From a virus, in the IMG/VR virus record IMGVR_UViG_3300046777_001421, positions 1 to 45,204 of that record: 45,204 bases of DNA; one strand, given 5' to 3'. The notes below the pieces were generated by a model. It worked only from the letters and a program-made list of their open reading frames with translations, did not search any database and was not told the origin of the DNA. Both the position numbers and the translations under genes were made by a program. Position 1 is the first letter of the stretch. Every line of letters begins with the position of its first letter. Positions 1 to 7,872 of the stretch are shown in pieces.

Positions 1-41
1 ACGCCATCGTGGGCGACCTCCACGCACTCAACGCAGGTTAA
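1..41 (+). CDS. C-terminal end of an upstream gene (partial)
   Basis: The frame ending in TAA at 39-41 is open back to the window edge and reads AIVGDLHALNAG. The portal ATG follows two bases later, which is the tight spacing seen throughout this module. Phage gene order would make the large terminase subunit a natural upstream neighbour, but twelve residues are too few to identify it. Confidence 0.5.
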   Translation, partial: AIVGDLHALNAG

Positions 42-43
42 GC

Positions 44-2587
44 ATGGCAGACGATCTTCTGAACAACGGTACCGACGTCAACGACTCCGAGGACGAGCAG
101 CGCGGCGAAACCGTCACCTTGCCGACCGAGGACGAGATGGAGGTCGAGGATACAGACGACGGCGGCGCTGTCATTCGCATGAAGAACGAGCAGGATGTGG
201 CCGACAAGAAGGCCCATTTTGCCAACATCGTCGACGAGGTCGATCGCAGCATGCTGGCCGACGCGACCAGCGATTTGATCGACAAAATCGAGCGCGACAA
301 GGACGCCCGATCCAAGCGCGACAAGCTCTACGAGGAAGGCCTGCGCCGAACCGGACTAGGCGACGATGCGCCTGGCGGCGCTCAGTTCACCGGTGCCAAC
401 AAGGTTGTGCACCCGATGCTGGTCGAGGCTTGCGTGGACTTCTCGGCTCGTTTCATGAAGGAGATTTTTCCTCCAAGCGGCCCCGTCAAATCCAAAATAA
501 ACGGCATTGCGGACAAGGAAAAGCTCGAAAAATCTCGCCGCAAGGCTGAGTTTATGAACTGGCAGACCACGCAGCAGATGCCCGAGTTGCGCGGCGAGTT
601 GGAACAGCTCTCCACCCAACTTCCACTGGGCGGTGGGCAGTATCTGAAGCTCATGTGGTCGCCGCAGTGGAAGCGCCCGATCGCTGAGTTCATTCCGATC
701 GACGACATTTACTTGCCGTTTGCGGCCACCAACTTCTACTCAGCCGAGCGCAAGACGCACGTTCAGTACGTGACCCGCGCCGAGTTCAACCGCCGCATGA
801 AGGCCGGCATGTACGCCGAGGTGGACATTGGCTCGCCCGATCAGATCGAGTTCAGCCGCGCCACCGTAGCCAACGACAAGATCGAAGGACGCGAGGACAC
901 CAGCTACAACGAGGACGGCCTGCGCACCATCTTCGAGATTTACACCCACTTGGACTTCGGTGACGGCATGGAGCCGTACATCATCAGCATCGACAAGTCC
1001 ACGCGCAAGGCCCTGGCCCTGTACCGCAACTGGGAGCCAGAGGACGACCGCCGCAAAGAGCTCGACTGGATTGTCGAGTTCCCGTTCGTGCCCTGGCGCG
1101 GCGCCTACCCGATTGGCCTCACGCACATGATCGGCGGTCTGTCCGGCGCTGCCACTGGCGCCCTGCGTGCGCTGCTGGACTCGGCTCACATCCAGAACAT
1201 CCCGACCATGATCAAGCTCAAAGGCGGGCCTGGCGGGCAGACCATCAACGTGCAACCAACCGAAGTGGTCGAGATCGAGGGCGGTGCCCTAGTCGACGAC
1301 ATTCGCAAGCTGGCCATGCCGCTTCCGTTCAACGGACCAAGTCCGACGCTGTTCCAGTTGCTTGGCTTCCTGGTGGACGCTGGCAAGGGTGTGGTGCAGA
1401 CATCGTTTGAGAAGCTCTCCGACCAAAACCCAAACGCACCGGTGGGAACGACCCTGGCCTTGATCGAGCAGGGTATGGTGGTTTTCAGCTCGATTCACTC
1501 GCGCCTGCACAACTCCATGGGGCGCGTGTTCAAGATTCTTCACCGAATCAACAGCGCCTACCTGACGGACGAGGAAATCGAGGCATCGGAGTCCGGGTTG
1601 GATGTGAAGCCAGAGGATTTCGACGGTCCGATGGACGTCGTTCCGGTGAGTGACCCGGCCATCTTTAGCGAAGCTCAGCGCTTTGCCCAGGTTCAGGCCG
1701 TACAGCAGCGCGCAGCCGTTATGCCGCAGATGTACGACCTGCGCAAGGTCGAGGAAATGTTCCTGCGCAACCTGAAGCTCAACACGGAAGATGTGCTACT
1801 GCCTCAGCCTGGCCACGATGACGTGGATCCGGTGAGCGAGAACGTTGCTGCATCGATGGGCCGTCCCGTGTACGTTCTGCCGCGCCAGGACCATGTGGCG
1901 CACATTCAGACGCATTTGGCGTTTTTGAAGTCGCCCGTGTTTGGAATGAACCCGGCGATTGTCAAGTCCTACATCTGGCCGATGGCTCAGCACCTGCGCG
2001 ATCACTTGCTGAACTTTTACCTGACGCAGGCCCACGAGGCTGTGCACATGGCTGAGCAGGAAAAGCTGATCACAGACGATGCTCAGCAGCAGGTGAAGGT
2101 GATCATTCGCGTTCAGCAAATCATCGAGCAGCAGCTCGCGCAGTTTTCGCAGGAGTTGGCGCAGATCGACCAGATGGCCCAGCAGTTCAAGCCTCAACCG
2201 CCGATGCCGCCTGACAACAGCCTGCAGATTGCGCAGCTCAACGCGCAAATTCAGCAAGCAGCACTGCAGCAGCGTGGTCAAACGGATGCCGGGCGCTTGC
2301 AGATCGAGCAAGCCAAGCTGGCCCAACAGCAGCAGAACGCCGCGCAAAAAGCGCAACTCGACGCTGCAGCCCTGGCCGACAAGCAGCAAGCGCGTGCTGA
2401 TGACTTCCAATCCGAGCAGATGCGCCAAGCCATGGAAAACCAGCGCACGGCAGCGGAGCTCGATGCGCGTGTTGGCATGAACACGGACGACAACATGACG
2501 GCCATGCGTTTGGCTGCAGCAGAAATTGCCTCCGGCGAGAAAATCGCTGTGAGCACCGGTACCGGGATCAACCCGGGCGCACGTTAA
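44..2587 (+). CDS. Portal protein (head-tail connector)
   Basis: 847 residues. The portal forms the ring at the capsid vertex through which DNA is packaged and ejected. The N-terminus (about 1-45) is very acidic. The central part carries features typical of large podoviral portals (an FTGANKVVHPMLVEA segment near residue 115, then an EFIPIDDIYLP stretch near 215). From about residue 680 the chain becomes Gln/Ala-rich and helical, as expected of a portal barrel or crown. Scaffold and capsid genes follow within 4 kb. The ATG at 44 has only a weak upstream AGG, but it sits directly behind the preceding stop. The assignment rests on length, composition and gene order plus recalled family features. 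Confidence 0.85.
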   Translation: MADDLLNNGTDVNDSEDEQRGETVTLPTEDEMEVEDTDDGGAVIRMKNEQDVADKKAHFANIVDEVDRSMLADATSDLIDKIERDKDARSKRDKLYEEGLRRTGLGDDAPGGAQFTGANKVVHPMLVEACVDFSARFMKEIFPPSGPVKSKINGIADKEKLEKSRRKAEFMNWQTTQQMPELRGELEQLSTQLPLGGGQYLKLMWSPQWKRPIAEFIPIDDIYLPFAATNFYSAERKTHVQYVTRAEFNRRMKAGMYAEVDIGSPDQIEFSRATVANDKIEGREDTSYNEDGLRTIFEIYTHLDFGDGMEPYIISIDKSTRKALALYRNWEPEDDRRKELDWIVEFPFVPWRGAYPIGLTHMIGGLSGAATGALRALLDSAHIQNIPTMIKLKGGPGGQTINVQPTEVVEIEGGALVDDIRKLAMPLPFNGPSPTLFQLLGFLVDAGKGVVQTSFEKLSDQNPNAPVGTTLALIEQGMVVFSSIHSRLHNSMGRVFKILHRINSAYLTDEEIEASESGLDVKPEDFDGPMDVVPVSDPAIFSEAQRFAQVQAVQQRAAVMPQMYDLRKVEEMFLRNLKLNTEDVLLPQPGHDDVDPVSENVAASMGRPVYVLPRQDHVAHIQTHLAFLKSPVFGMNPAIVKSYIWPMAQHLRDHLLNFYLTQAHEAVHMAEQEKLITDDAQQQVKVIIRVQQIIEQQLAQFSQELAQIDQMAQQFKPQPPMPPDNSLQIAQLNAQIQQAALQQRGQTDAGRLQIEQAKLAQQQQNAAQKAQLDAAALADKQQARADDFQSEQMRQAMENQRTAAELDARVGMNTDDNMTAMRLAAAEIASGEKIAVSTGTGINPGAR

Positions 2588-2605
2588 TTTTCAAAGGAGC
2601 ATCTC

Positions 2606-2743
2606 ATGAGCGACAAACCCACCCCTGGCACCGTGCCGATGACCGGCGCGTTTGTGAAACAACACCACCGCTTGGCCGCTGGCCAGCCCGTGACCGGTCA
2701 GACGCAACCGGCCGCCCCGTCGACGCCTAAGACGCCGGCCTGA
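2606..2743 (+). CDS. Small Pro/Thr-rich protein, unknown function
   Basis: 45 residues, beginning MSDKPTPGTVPMTGAFVK. AGGAG at 2595-2599 lies at good distance from the ATG, and the TGA at 2741-2743 shares a base with the next start (TGATG), so translation of the pair is probably coupled. The protein is rich in Pro, Thr, Gly and Gln and probably unfolded on its own. Its place right after the portal suggests a minor head protein or assembly factor, but no family is recognised. Confidence 0.6.
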   Translation: MSDKPTPGTVPMTGAFVKQHHRLAAGQPVTGQTQPAAPSTPKTPA

Positions 2744-2940
2744 TGGCCATCGAGGACCGCTTGCTCGGGAAGCTCAAGACTGACCAGCAGGTTTTTGCGC
2801 TTGAAGCCCTCAAGCGCCCGGTCGAGCGTGACGCTTTCGAGTACGGATACCGCGTGGGCATGGTTGCTGGATACGAAGCTGCCATTTCCGCCCTGCTTGA
2901 TCTTCTGAACGACGAGCGACACGGCGACCGAGATCTTTGA
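2743..2940 (+). CDS. Small helical protein, unknown function
   Basis: 65 residues. The ATG overlaps the TGA of the previous small gene by one base. The sequence reads as two or three amphipathic helices with alternating charge and no Cys. The phrase GYRVGMVAGYEAAISALLDLL resembles the short helical proteins often found between portal and scaffold genes in podoviruses. No catalytic motif or membrane segment is visible. Confidence 0.7.
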   Translation: MAIEDRLLGKLKTDQQVFALEALKRPVERDAFEYGYRVGMVAGYEAAISALLDLLNDERHGDRDL

Positions 2941-2967
2941 TCTGCACGGGTCTGTGATGATTTTTTG

Positions 2968-2990
2968 ATGGCGGCCGCTGTGGCCGCCGT
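2968..2990 (+). other. Stem-loop upstream of the co-chaperonin gene
   Basis: Perfect arms GGCGGCC (2970-2976) and GGCCGCC (2982-2988) surround the loop gctgt, and an A-T and a T-G pair extend the stem. No T-tract follows, so it is not a classical terminator. It lies in a 73-base gap and could stabilise or process the mRNA. Confidence 0.45.
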
Positions 2991-3013
2991 ACACCTGCTG
3001 AAAGGAGCAGAAG

Positions 3014-3424
3014 ATGACGGCTGAATTGCTGATCAACGCGATGCGGGAGGCATTCCCCGAAGCGAACCCCGGGATTATCCCGTTTGGAAGTCGCGTTTTA
3101 GTGCAGATTCGCACACCCAAGACCAAGACGGCGTCTGGGATCATCATCGACAACGGTTCCCGAGACACCGAGAAATGGAACACCCAGGTTGCCCGGGTCG
3201 TCTCCATCGGCGCTCTTGCGTTCAAGAACCGAAACACCATGGACTCCTGGCCCGAGGGCAGTTGGTGCGCGCCTGGTGACTACGTTCGCGTGCCTAAATA
3301 CGGCGGCGATCGGTGGGAAGTTCCTCTGGCCAACGGCGAATCCGCGCTGTTTGTGATCTTCAACGATCTGGACATCATTGGACAGGTGATCGGCGATCCG
3401 CTGGCCATTCGGGCGTTTATCTGA
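3014..3424 (+). CDS. GroES-like co-chaperonin
   Basis: 136 residues. Residues about 22-125 follow the GroES/Cpn10 pattern: PFGSRVLVQI (the PLxDRVxV strand), a mobile-loop-like segment with SGIII at 41-45 where GroES has GGIVL, VARVVSIG at 60-66 (GxVxAVG), GDYVRVPKYGG at 88-98 (GDxVxFxxYxG) and FVIFNDLDIIGQV at 113-125 (the C-terminal strand ending in DI). The chain is about 40 residues longer than GroES, with an N-terminal extension and an insertion near 70-85. T4 gp31 is the known precedent for a phage co-chaperonin that helps GroEL fold the capsid protein. Its place between portal and scaffold fits that role. AAAGGAG precedes the ATG. Confidence 0.8.
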   Translation: MTAELLINAMREAFPEANPGIIPFGSRVLVQIRTPKTKTASGIIIDNGSRDTEKWNTQVARVVSIGALAFKNRNTMDSWPEGSWCAPGDYVRVPKYGGDRWEVPLANGESALFVIFNDLDIIGQVIGDPLAIRAFI

Positions 3425-3436
3425 CGGGAGACTGAC

Positions 3437-3718
3437 ATGAGCACCGCACCTCGCATCACACCCGCCGATCTCGAAGCCAACATTGTTGACACCGAAATCG
3501 TCAAGCACATCACACACAGCGGCCAAATCCTGCGCTGGGCCATCTTGACAACGCGTAACGGCTTTGCTGTCACCGGTCGCCCGTCGGCGTCCGTGTCGCC
3601 ACTGAACGACAACGCTGAAATCGGCGAGGCCGTGGCCATCGAAAACGCCAAGAACGAGCTCTGGCCGCTCATGGGCTACGAGCTGCGCAGCAAACTGCAT
3701 GAAGCTGAATTGCAATAA
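3437..3718 (+). CDS. N4 gp49 / Sf6 gene 66 family protein
   Basis: 93 residues. The LTTRNGFAVTGRPSASVSP strand pair and the later AKNELWPLMGYELRSKL helix are the hallmark of the phage gp49/gp66 family (NGFxVxG, then KxWPLxGYxLxxxL). The molecular function of that family is not known to me. It lies between the co-chaperonin and scaffold genes and has GGGAGA upstream of the ATG. Confidence 0.75.
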   Translation: MSTAPRITPADLEANIVDTEIVKHITHSGQILRWAILTTRNGFAVTGRPSASVSPLNDNAEIGEAVAIENAKNELWPLMGYELRSKLHEAELQ

Positions 3719-3734
3719 AACCAAGGAGTAAACC

Positions 3735-4721
3735 ATGGCAACGATGATTGAAGATGACGGCAAGCCAAACGACGATCAAAACAGCAATGAAGAGCTGGTG
3801 ATCGTTGAGGATCAGCCGCAGAATCAGATCCAGGATGACGATGACGACGGCGACGCGCGCCTGTCCGGCAACGACGACGACGGCCACCAGGACGACGGCA
3901 ACGACGCCGAGCGTGAGGCGATCCGCGAGCGCCGCCGCAAAGAGAAGGCCGAGCGCAAGCAACGCCGCGAAGAAGCGATCAGCCGCGACAAGCTGGAGCT
4001 GAACTTCCTGCGCAAGCGCAACGACGACCTTGAGCGCCGCCTCGGAAGCGTTGAGCAGCGCACGCACCAGGCTGATCTCTCGAACTTCGATGCTCAGATT
4101 TCGCAAGCGAAAAACGAAATCGAAATGGCCGAGCGCGTGATTGCCAAGGCCGTTGCCGCGGGCAATGGCGAAGATGTCACGCAGGCCATGCGCTATCGTG
4201 ATCAGGCCATGCAGAAGGCGCAGCAGCTTGAGTTTTCAAAGCAGCAGGCAACAACCCAGCGTCCGACGCAACAGGACAAGGGCATAAACGACATGGCGGT
4301 GCATTACGCCAAAGAGTTCATCAGTGAAAACCCCTGGTATGACCTCAAAGGCCAAAACGAGGACAGCGCAATCGTGCTGGCCATCGATGCCACGTTGCAC
4401 CGCGAAGGATTCCGTCCTGACACGGAGGAATACTGGGACGAACTGCGTGAGCGAGCTGCGCGTCGTTTGCCGGAGCGATTCAAGCCCACTGGAAACGAAC
4501 GAGACACCCCGTCACGTCAACAACAACAATCTCGCACCCCTCGTGGCGGCCCCGCCGTTGGCTCTGGACGCGAGCATGCTCCGACCAGCACCCGCACCGA
4601 GGTGTACATCAGCCCCGAGCGCAAGCAGGCGCTGATCGACGCAGGCGTCTGGGACGATCCCGTGCTTCGCATGAAGTACGTGAAACGCTATGCCGAATAC
4701 GACAAAAACAACCGCGCTTAA
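3735..4721 (+). CDS. Putative scaffolding protein
   Basis: 328 residues. The first 60 are extremely acidic (DDDDDGDARLSGNDDDG), followed by a dense Arg/Lys/Glu coiled coil (about 55-150), a helical middle region, and a C-terminal SPERKQALIDAGVWDDP segment with a basic tail (KYVKRYAEYDKNNRA). Highly charged, helical, acidic-then-basic proteins placed directly before the major capsid gene are typically scaffolds whose basic C-terminus binds capsid protein. CAAGGAG precedes the ATG. No enzyme motif is visible. The call is from composition and context. Confidence 0.7.
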   Translation: MATMIEDDGKPNDDQNSNEELVIVEDQPQNQIQDDDDDGDARLSGNDDDGHQDDGNDAEREAIRERRRKEKAERKQRREEAISRDKLELNFLRKRNDDLERRLGSVEQRTHQADLSNFDAQISQAKNEIEMAERVIAKAVAAGNGEDVTQAMRYRDQAMQKAQQLEFSKQQATTQRPTQQDKGINDMAVHYAKEFISENPWYDLKGQNEDSAIVLAIDATLHREGFRPDTEEYWDELRERAARRLPERFKPTGNERDTPSRQQQQSRTPRGGPAVGSGREHAPTSTRTEVYISPERKQALIDAGVWDDPVLRMKYVKRYAEYDKNNRA

Positions 4722-4729
4722 AAATGCCG

Positions 4730-4757
4730 TTGTGTTTTCCCAAATCCCACATATAAT
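4730..4757 (+). promoter_or_regulatory. Sigma70-type promoter inside the head module
   Basis: TTGTGT (4730-4735), a 16-base spacer and a perfect TATAAT (4752-4757) lie in the 64-base gap after the scaffold gene. The next ATG is 29 bases downstream of the -10 box. It would boost expression of the capsid genes over the portal and scaffold genes. Confidence 0.65.
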
Positions 4758-4785
4758 TTTTCCCAATCGCTGAAAGGAGCGAGAA

Positions 4786-5316
4786 ATGTCCGACGAACGC
4801 CTAAAGAAATCTGCTGGTGACAACCGTGAAAGCCGCGCGATGGTAGATCGTGCCGCAACTGAATCACGCGCCCTGTCCGATGATGAGCGGGTTGAAATGT
4901 TCCGACAGCAGTTCCACCAGTCCTCTCTTCCGGACTTGCCCAAACTTGACGGCTGGCATTGCTGCTGGCTGACCACTTCGAATCCGCGCGACTCCATCCA
5001 CAACCGCATGCGGTTGGGTTACGAGCCCCTGAAGCCAAGCGACGTGCCTGGCTGGGACTATGTCACCGTTAAAACCGGTGAATGGCAGGGCTTTATTGGC
5101 GTCAATGAAATGCTCGCTTTCAAACTCCCGATCAGCCTGTATGAGCGATTCATGCAGGAAGCTCACCACGACGCGCCGCTGCGCGAAGAAGAAAAGCTGA
5201 CCGATACAGCCGAGTTTATGGAGCAGCAGGCCAGGGCGTCGGGTTCACGCATGGATGCGGGTGATGGCATGACGGAAATTGGACAAAAACGGAAAGCTCA
5301 GTTCGAGCTGACGTAA
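4786..5316 (+). CDS. Conserved phage head-module protein, unknown function
   Basis: 176 residues. The N-terminal third is charged and probably disordered. A compact core follows with HCCWLTTSNPRDSIHNRMRLGYEPLK, SDVPGWDYVTVKTGEW and GVNEMLAFKLP segments, then a charged C-terminus (EEKLTDTAEFMEQQ). I recall similar proteins between scaffold and capsid genes in podoviruses, but no biochemical role. GAAAGGAG lies upstream of the ATG, and a near-consensus promoter sits just before it. No membrane segment. Confidence 0.75.
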   Translation: MSDERLKKSAGDNRESRAMVDRAATESRALSDDERVEMFRQQFHQSSLPDLPKLDGWHCCWLTTSNPRDSIHNRMRLGYEPLKPSDVPGWDYVTVKTGEWQGFIGVNEMLAFKLPISLYERFMQEAHHDAPLREEEKLTDTAEFMEQQARASGSRMDAGDGMTEIGQKRKAQFELT

Positions 5317-5374
5317 GTCAGTGCGAGCCGACTTCCTGATCTGAAGTCCATTCAACTCATCAAAGGAAAAGCAA

Positions 5375-5968
5375 ATGTCTTCGACTAGCGCACCCTTTGG
5401 CTTCCGTGCCTCGTACCACAACAGTGGTCAAATGCGCCCGAAAGCCTACACCATTGCGAGCACCTACGCCGCCAACATCTTCTCGGGAGACCCCGTGAAG
5501 CTGACGGATGCTGGTGTTATTCAACTGGGTACCTCTGACGGCACCCGTTCTGGCACCACCGATGGCATTACCCTTCTGGGTATTTTCGCCGGCTGCCAAT
5601 ACAACGACGCCACTGGCAAGCCCACAATCAGCCCCTTCTGGCCCACCGGCACCACCGCGACCAACATCGTGGCCTGGGTGTACGATGATCCGGAAACGCT
5701 GTTTGACGTTCAGTACAACAACCCCTCCGCTGGCACCACGGTTCAGACCGCTGTTGGCGAAGAGTGCGATTGGACTGTCGCCTCCCCCGGTGGCTCGACC
5801 CAGACGGGCTTGAGCAACACCTACCTCACCGCCATCCAAGCCACCTCTGGCCAGTTCCAGATCACCGGCTTTGCTGGCAACATCAACGACTCACTGACCG
5901 ACGCTTACGTTGTGGCCACTGTTCGTATCAACGAGCACGCCTACAAGGCTGCCGTCAACAGCATCTAA
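5375..5968 (+). CDS. Putative capsid decoration/cement protein
   Basis: 197 residues, rich in Gly, Ala, Ser and Thr and predicted mostly beta. It begins SSTSAPFGFRASYHNSGQM and contains repeated short strands (AANIFSGDPVKLTD, DGITLLGIFAGCQY, FDVQYNNPSAG). It ends 13 bases before the major capsid gene and has AAAGGAAA before its ATG. A beta-rich protein cotranscribed with the capsid protein is most simply a decoration or head-stabilising protein. The alternative is an unrelated virion protein. Confidence 0.6.
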   Translation: MSSTSAPFGFRASYHNSGQMRPKAYTIASTYAANIFSGDPVKLTDAGVIQLGTSDGTRSGTTDGITLLGIFAGCQYNDATGKPTISPFWPTGTTATNIVAWVYDDPETLFDVQYNNPSAGTTVQTAVGEECDWTVASPGGSTQTGLSNTYLTAIQATSGQFQITGFAGNINDSLTDAYVVATVRINEHAYKAAVNSI

Positions 5969-5981
5969 GGAGGGCTGAAAC

Positions 5982-6896
5982 ATGGCAACCCCAATGCGTA
6001 GTACGGACTTCCGGTCCGTTGTTGAGCCGATCCTGAACGAAGTGTTCGACGGCGTTTATGAGCAGCGTGCTGACGAGTGGAAACAGGTGTTCCGCGAGCA
6101 GAAAGGCATCCCGCGCAACTACCACGAAGAACCCGTCCTGTACGGCTTCGGTGCTGCGCCCGAGCTGCCTGACGGCATGGCCGTGACCTACCAGTCCGGC
6201 GGTGTTCTGTTCCTGCAGCGCTACCTGTACAAGGTGTACGGCCTGGCCTTCGCCCTGACCAAAGTTCTGGTCGAGGACGGTGACCACATCCGTATCGGTC
6301 AGACCTACGCCAAGCACCTGGCGCAGTCCCTGATCGAGACCAAAGAAACCCTGGCTGCCAACATCCTGAACCGCGCCTTCAACAGCGCGTACACGGGTGG
6401 TGACGGCGTTGCCCTGGTTTCCACGGCTCACCCGATCGTGAACGGCACGTTCAGCAACCAGCTGTCCACCGCCGCCGCCCTGTCGCAGACGTCCCTCGAG
6501 CAGATGCTGATCCAGATCCGCAATGCCGTGGACAACAATGGCAAGCGCATCCGCTTGACGCCAAAGAAGATCGTCGCCGGTCCTTCTAACGTGTTCCAGG
6601 CTGAAGTGCTGCTGAAGTCTGTGTTGCGCACCGGCACCGCCGACAACGACATCAACCCGGTGAAGTCGATGGGTCTGCTGGCCGATGGTCAAGCCAACCT
6701 GTCTCGTATCACCAGCACCACCGCCTGGTGGGTTCAGACCGACGCCCCCGAAGGTCTGAAGCTGTTGATGCGTCGCGGCCTGGAGAAATCCATGGAAGGC
6801 GACTTCGAAACCGACAGCATGCGCTACAAGGCTACCGAGCGTTATGTGCTTGGATGGACTGACCCGCGTGGAGTCTACGGCACGGCTGGCGCCTGA
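5982..6896 (+). CDS. Major capsid protein
   Basis: 304 residues. It follows the scaffold and putative decoration genes and has AAGGAGG before the ATG. The chain has an N-terminal helix region (MRSTDFRSVVEPILNEVFDG), an extended strand-loop stretch (VTYQSGGVLFLQRYLYKVYG), a long helix (GQTYAKHLAQSLIETKETLA), the DGVALVSTAHPI motif, common in HK97-fold capsid proteins, and a C-terminal region with TTAWWVQTDAPEGLKLL and RYVLGWTDPRGVYG. These fit HK97-fold major capsid proteins of podoviruses and Mu-like phages. Two hairpins follow the stop. Host GroEL and the phage GroES-like protein are plausible folding partners. Confidence 0.85.
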   Translation: MATPMRSTDFRSVVEPILNEVFDGVYEQRADEWKQVFREQKGIPRNYHEEPVLYGFGAAPELPDGMAVTYQSGGVLFLQRYLYKVYGLAFALTKVLVEDGDHIRIGQTYAKHLAQSLIETKETLAANILNRAFNSAYTGGDGVALVSTAHPIVNGTFSNQLSTAAALSQTSLEQMLIQIRNAVDNNGKRIRLTPKKIVAGPSNVFQAEVLLKSVLRTGTADNDINPVKSMGLLADGQANLSRITSTTAWWVQTDAPEGLKLLMRRGLEKSMEGDFETDSMRYKATERYVLGWTDPRGVYGTAGA

Positions 6897-6904
6897 CGTT
6901 TTAC

Positions 6905-6969
6905 GCGGGGCGGTCCAACCGCCTCGCATAAGATGCCAACTGAAGCCCCTGCCCAAAAAGCGGGGGCTT
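6905..6969 (+). terminator. Tandem hairpins after the capsid gene, possible partial terminator
   Basis: Hairpin one pairs 6905-6914 with 6918-6927 (10 bp with one G-T pair). Hairpin two pairs 6943-6952 with 6960-6969 (AAGCCCCTGC with GCGGGGGCTT, one wobble) around a ccaaaaa loop. Only a weak T-run follows, so partial termination or 3'-end protection of capsid mRNA is more likely than a full stop. Confidence 0.5.
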
Positions 6970-7059
6970 TGCTGGGCACCTTTAACCAGCGCAGCAGACG
7001 GCCCGCCCTGGCCGACGACATGCAGACGGCTGCGTAACACTCGCATGTGAGGAAAAATC

Positions 7060-7269
7060 ATGAGTCAAACCACGTTCTCTGGTCCGGTCAAATCCAACGC
7101 CGGATTCTTGTTTCCCGTCACCACGACCGCCAGCCTTCCGGCCGCCAACGGCGTTGCTGCGGGCACCGCTTACGTCATCTCGGACAACGGCGCTGGCAAC
7201 GACGAGTACTGCATCGTAATCAGCACCGGCGCCGCTTGGGTGACCGCTGTTGGCGCGGCTTTGAGCTGA
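7060..7269 (+). CDS. Small beta-rich virion protein, unknown
   Basis: 69 residues with alternating hydrophobic and Gly/Ser/Thr residues (GFLFPVTTTASLPAANG, GTAYVISDNGAGNDEYCIVIS). This is the pattern of a small beta-barrel or a fibre-like fragment. GAGG precedes the ATG. It lies directly downstream of the capsid hairpins and upstream of another small beta-rich gene, so a minor head or decoration protein is likely. No family is named. Confidence 0.65.
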   Translation: MSQTTFSGPVKSNAGFLFPVTTTASLPAANGVAAGTAYVISDNGAGNDEYCIVISTGAAWVTAVGAALS

Positions 7270-7288
7270 TCCCCTGCGTTGTGACGCA

Positions 7289-7306
7289 CCCCGTCAATTG
7301 GCGGGG
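7289..7306 (+). other. Short GC hairpin between two small head genes
   Basis: CCCCG (7289-7293) pairs with CGGGG (7302-7306) around an 8-base loop. The T-run is too short for a confident terminator call. Confidence 0.3.
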
Positions 7307-7332
7307 CTTCAACCAAACCAGGAGATCACCTT

Positions 7333-7596
7333 ATGATGACCGACAAATTAGGCTATAAGCCGGTTGCAGCCGAGACCGCTGTGATCAAGGCCACGCCTGC
7401 CGGACTGTTTTCTGTGACCTGCATCATTGCTGGCGCCGTGACGGTCTACGACAACGCATCTGCAGCAAGCGGCAACATCCTCTACACCAAGACCATGGCC
7501 GTGGGCGAAATTGCCACTTGGGCCAGTCACGGTCTGGCCGCAAACAACGGCTTGGTAGTGGTTGCTGCGGGGACGGTGAACATCGCCTACACCTGA
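7333..7596 (+). CDS. Small beta-rich virion protein, unknown
   Basis: 87 residues, with an ATGATG start (the second ATG at 7336 is equally possible) behind AGGAG. The sequence is a series of short strands (AGLFSVTCIIAGAVTVYDNAS, LYTKTMAVGEIATW, NGLVVVAAGTVNIAYT), resembling one beta-sandwich domain of the kind used in phage head or tail decoration. There is no membrane segment, catalytic motif or recognised family. Confidence 0.65.
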   Translation: MMTDKLGYKPVAAETAVIKATPAGLFSVTCIIAGAVTVYDNASAASGNILYTKTMAVGEIATWASHGLAANNGLVVVAAGTVNIAYT

Positions 7597-7617
7597 TTAT
7601 TTCCGGAGTGAAAAACA

Positions 7618-7860
7618 ATGGAAATGATGGTCTGGAACATTGTTCTTAGCGCAATCGTGGCTGTGATGGGGTTTTTGCTGAAAGGAAAGTTCGACGAACT
7701 CGATCGCCTCAGCATTCTCTTAAACAAGACCCGCGAGGAAGTTGCTCGGGACCATATCACACGCGCTGAATTCCGCGCCGATATGCAGCAGTTGATCGAC
7801 AGATTTGATCGACTGGAGCGCAAGATTGACAACCTCAAAAACCCGAATGTTCGGGACTGA
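7618..7860 (+). CDS. Small membrane-anchored coiled-coil protein
   Basis: 80 residues. An N-terminal membrane segment (about 5-22, VWNIVLSAIVAVMGFLL) is followed by a charged coiled coil that ends LIDRFDRLERKIDNLK. The layout, one N-terminal helix in the membrane and a coil outside it, resembles inner-membrane spanins or phage proteins that act at the membrane during DNA entry. The lysis genes are 8 kb away, so a spanin role is only one possibility. GGAG lies upstream of the ATG. Confidence 0.7.
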   Translation: MEMMVWNIVLSAIVAVMGFLLKGKFDELDRLSILLNKTREEVARDHITRAEFRADMQQLIDRFDRLERKIDNLKNPNVRD

Positions 7861-7872
7861 TTGGAGAGCGTG

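Noticed and set aside
1796-2428. 210-codon - strand frame in the portal gene
   Set aside because: Leu/Arg-rich antisense of the Gln-rich portal C-terminus.
5955-7061. 368-codon open frame on the - strand opposite the capsid gene
   Set aside because: Shadow of the GC-rich codon pattern of the major capsid gene. No RBS, no recognised domain, and the + strand gene is clear.
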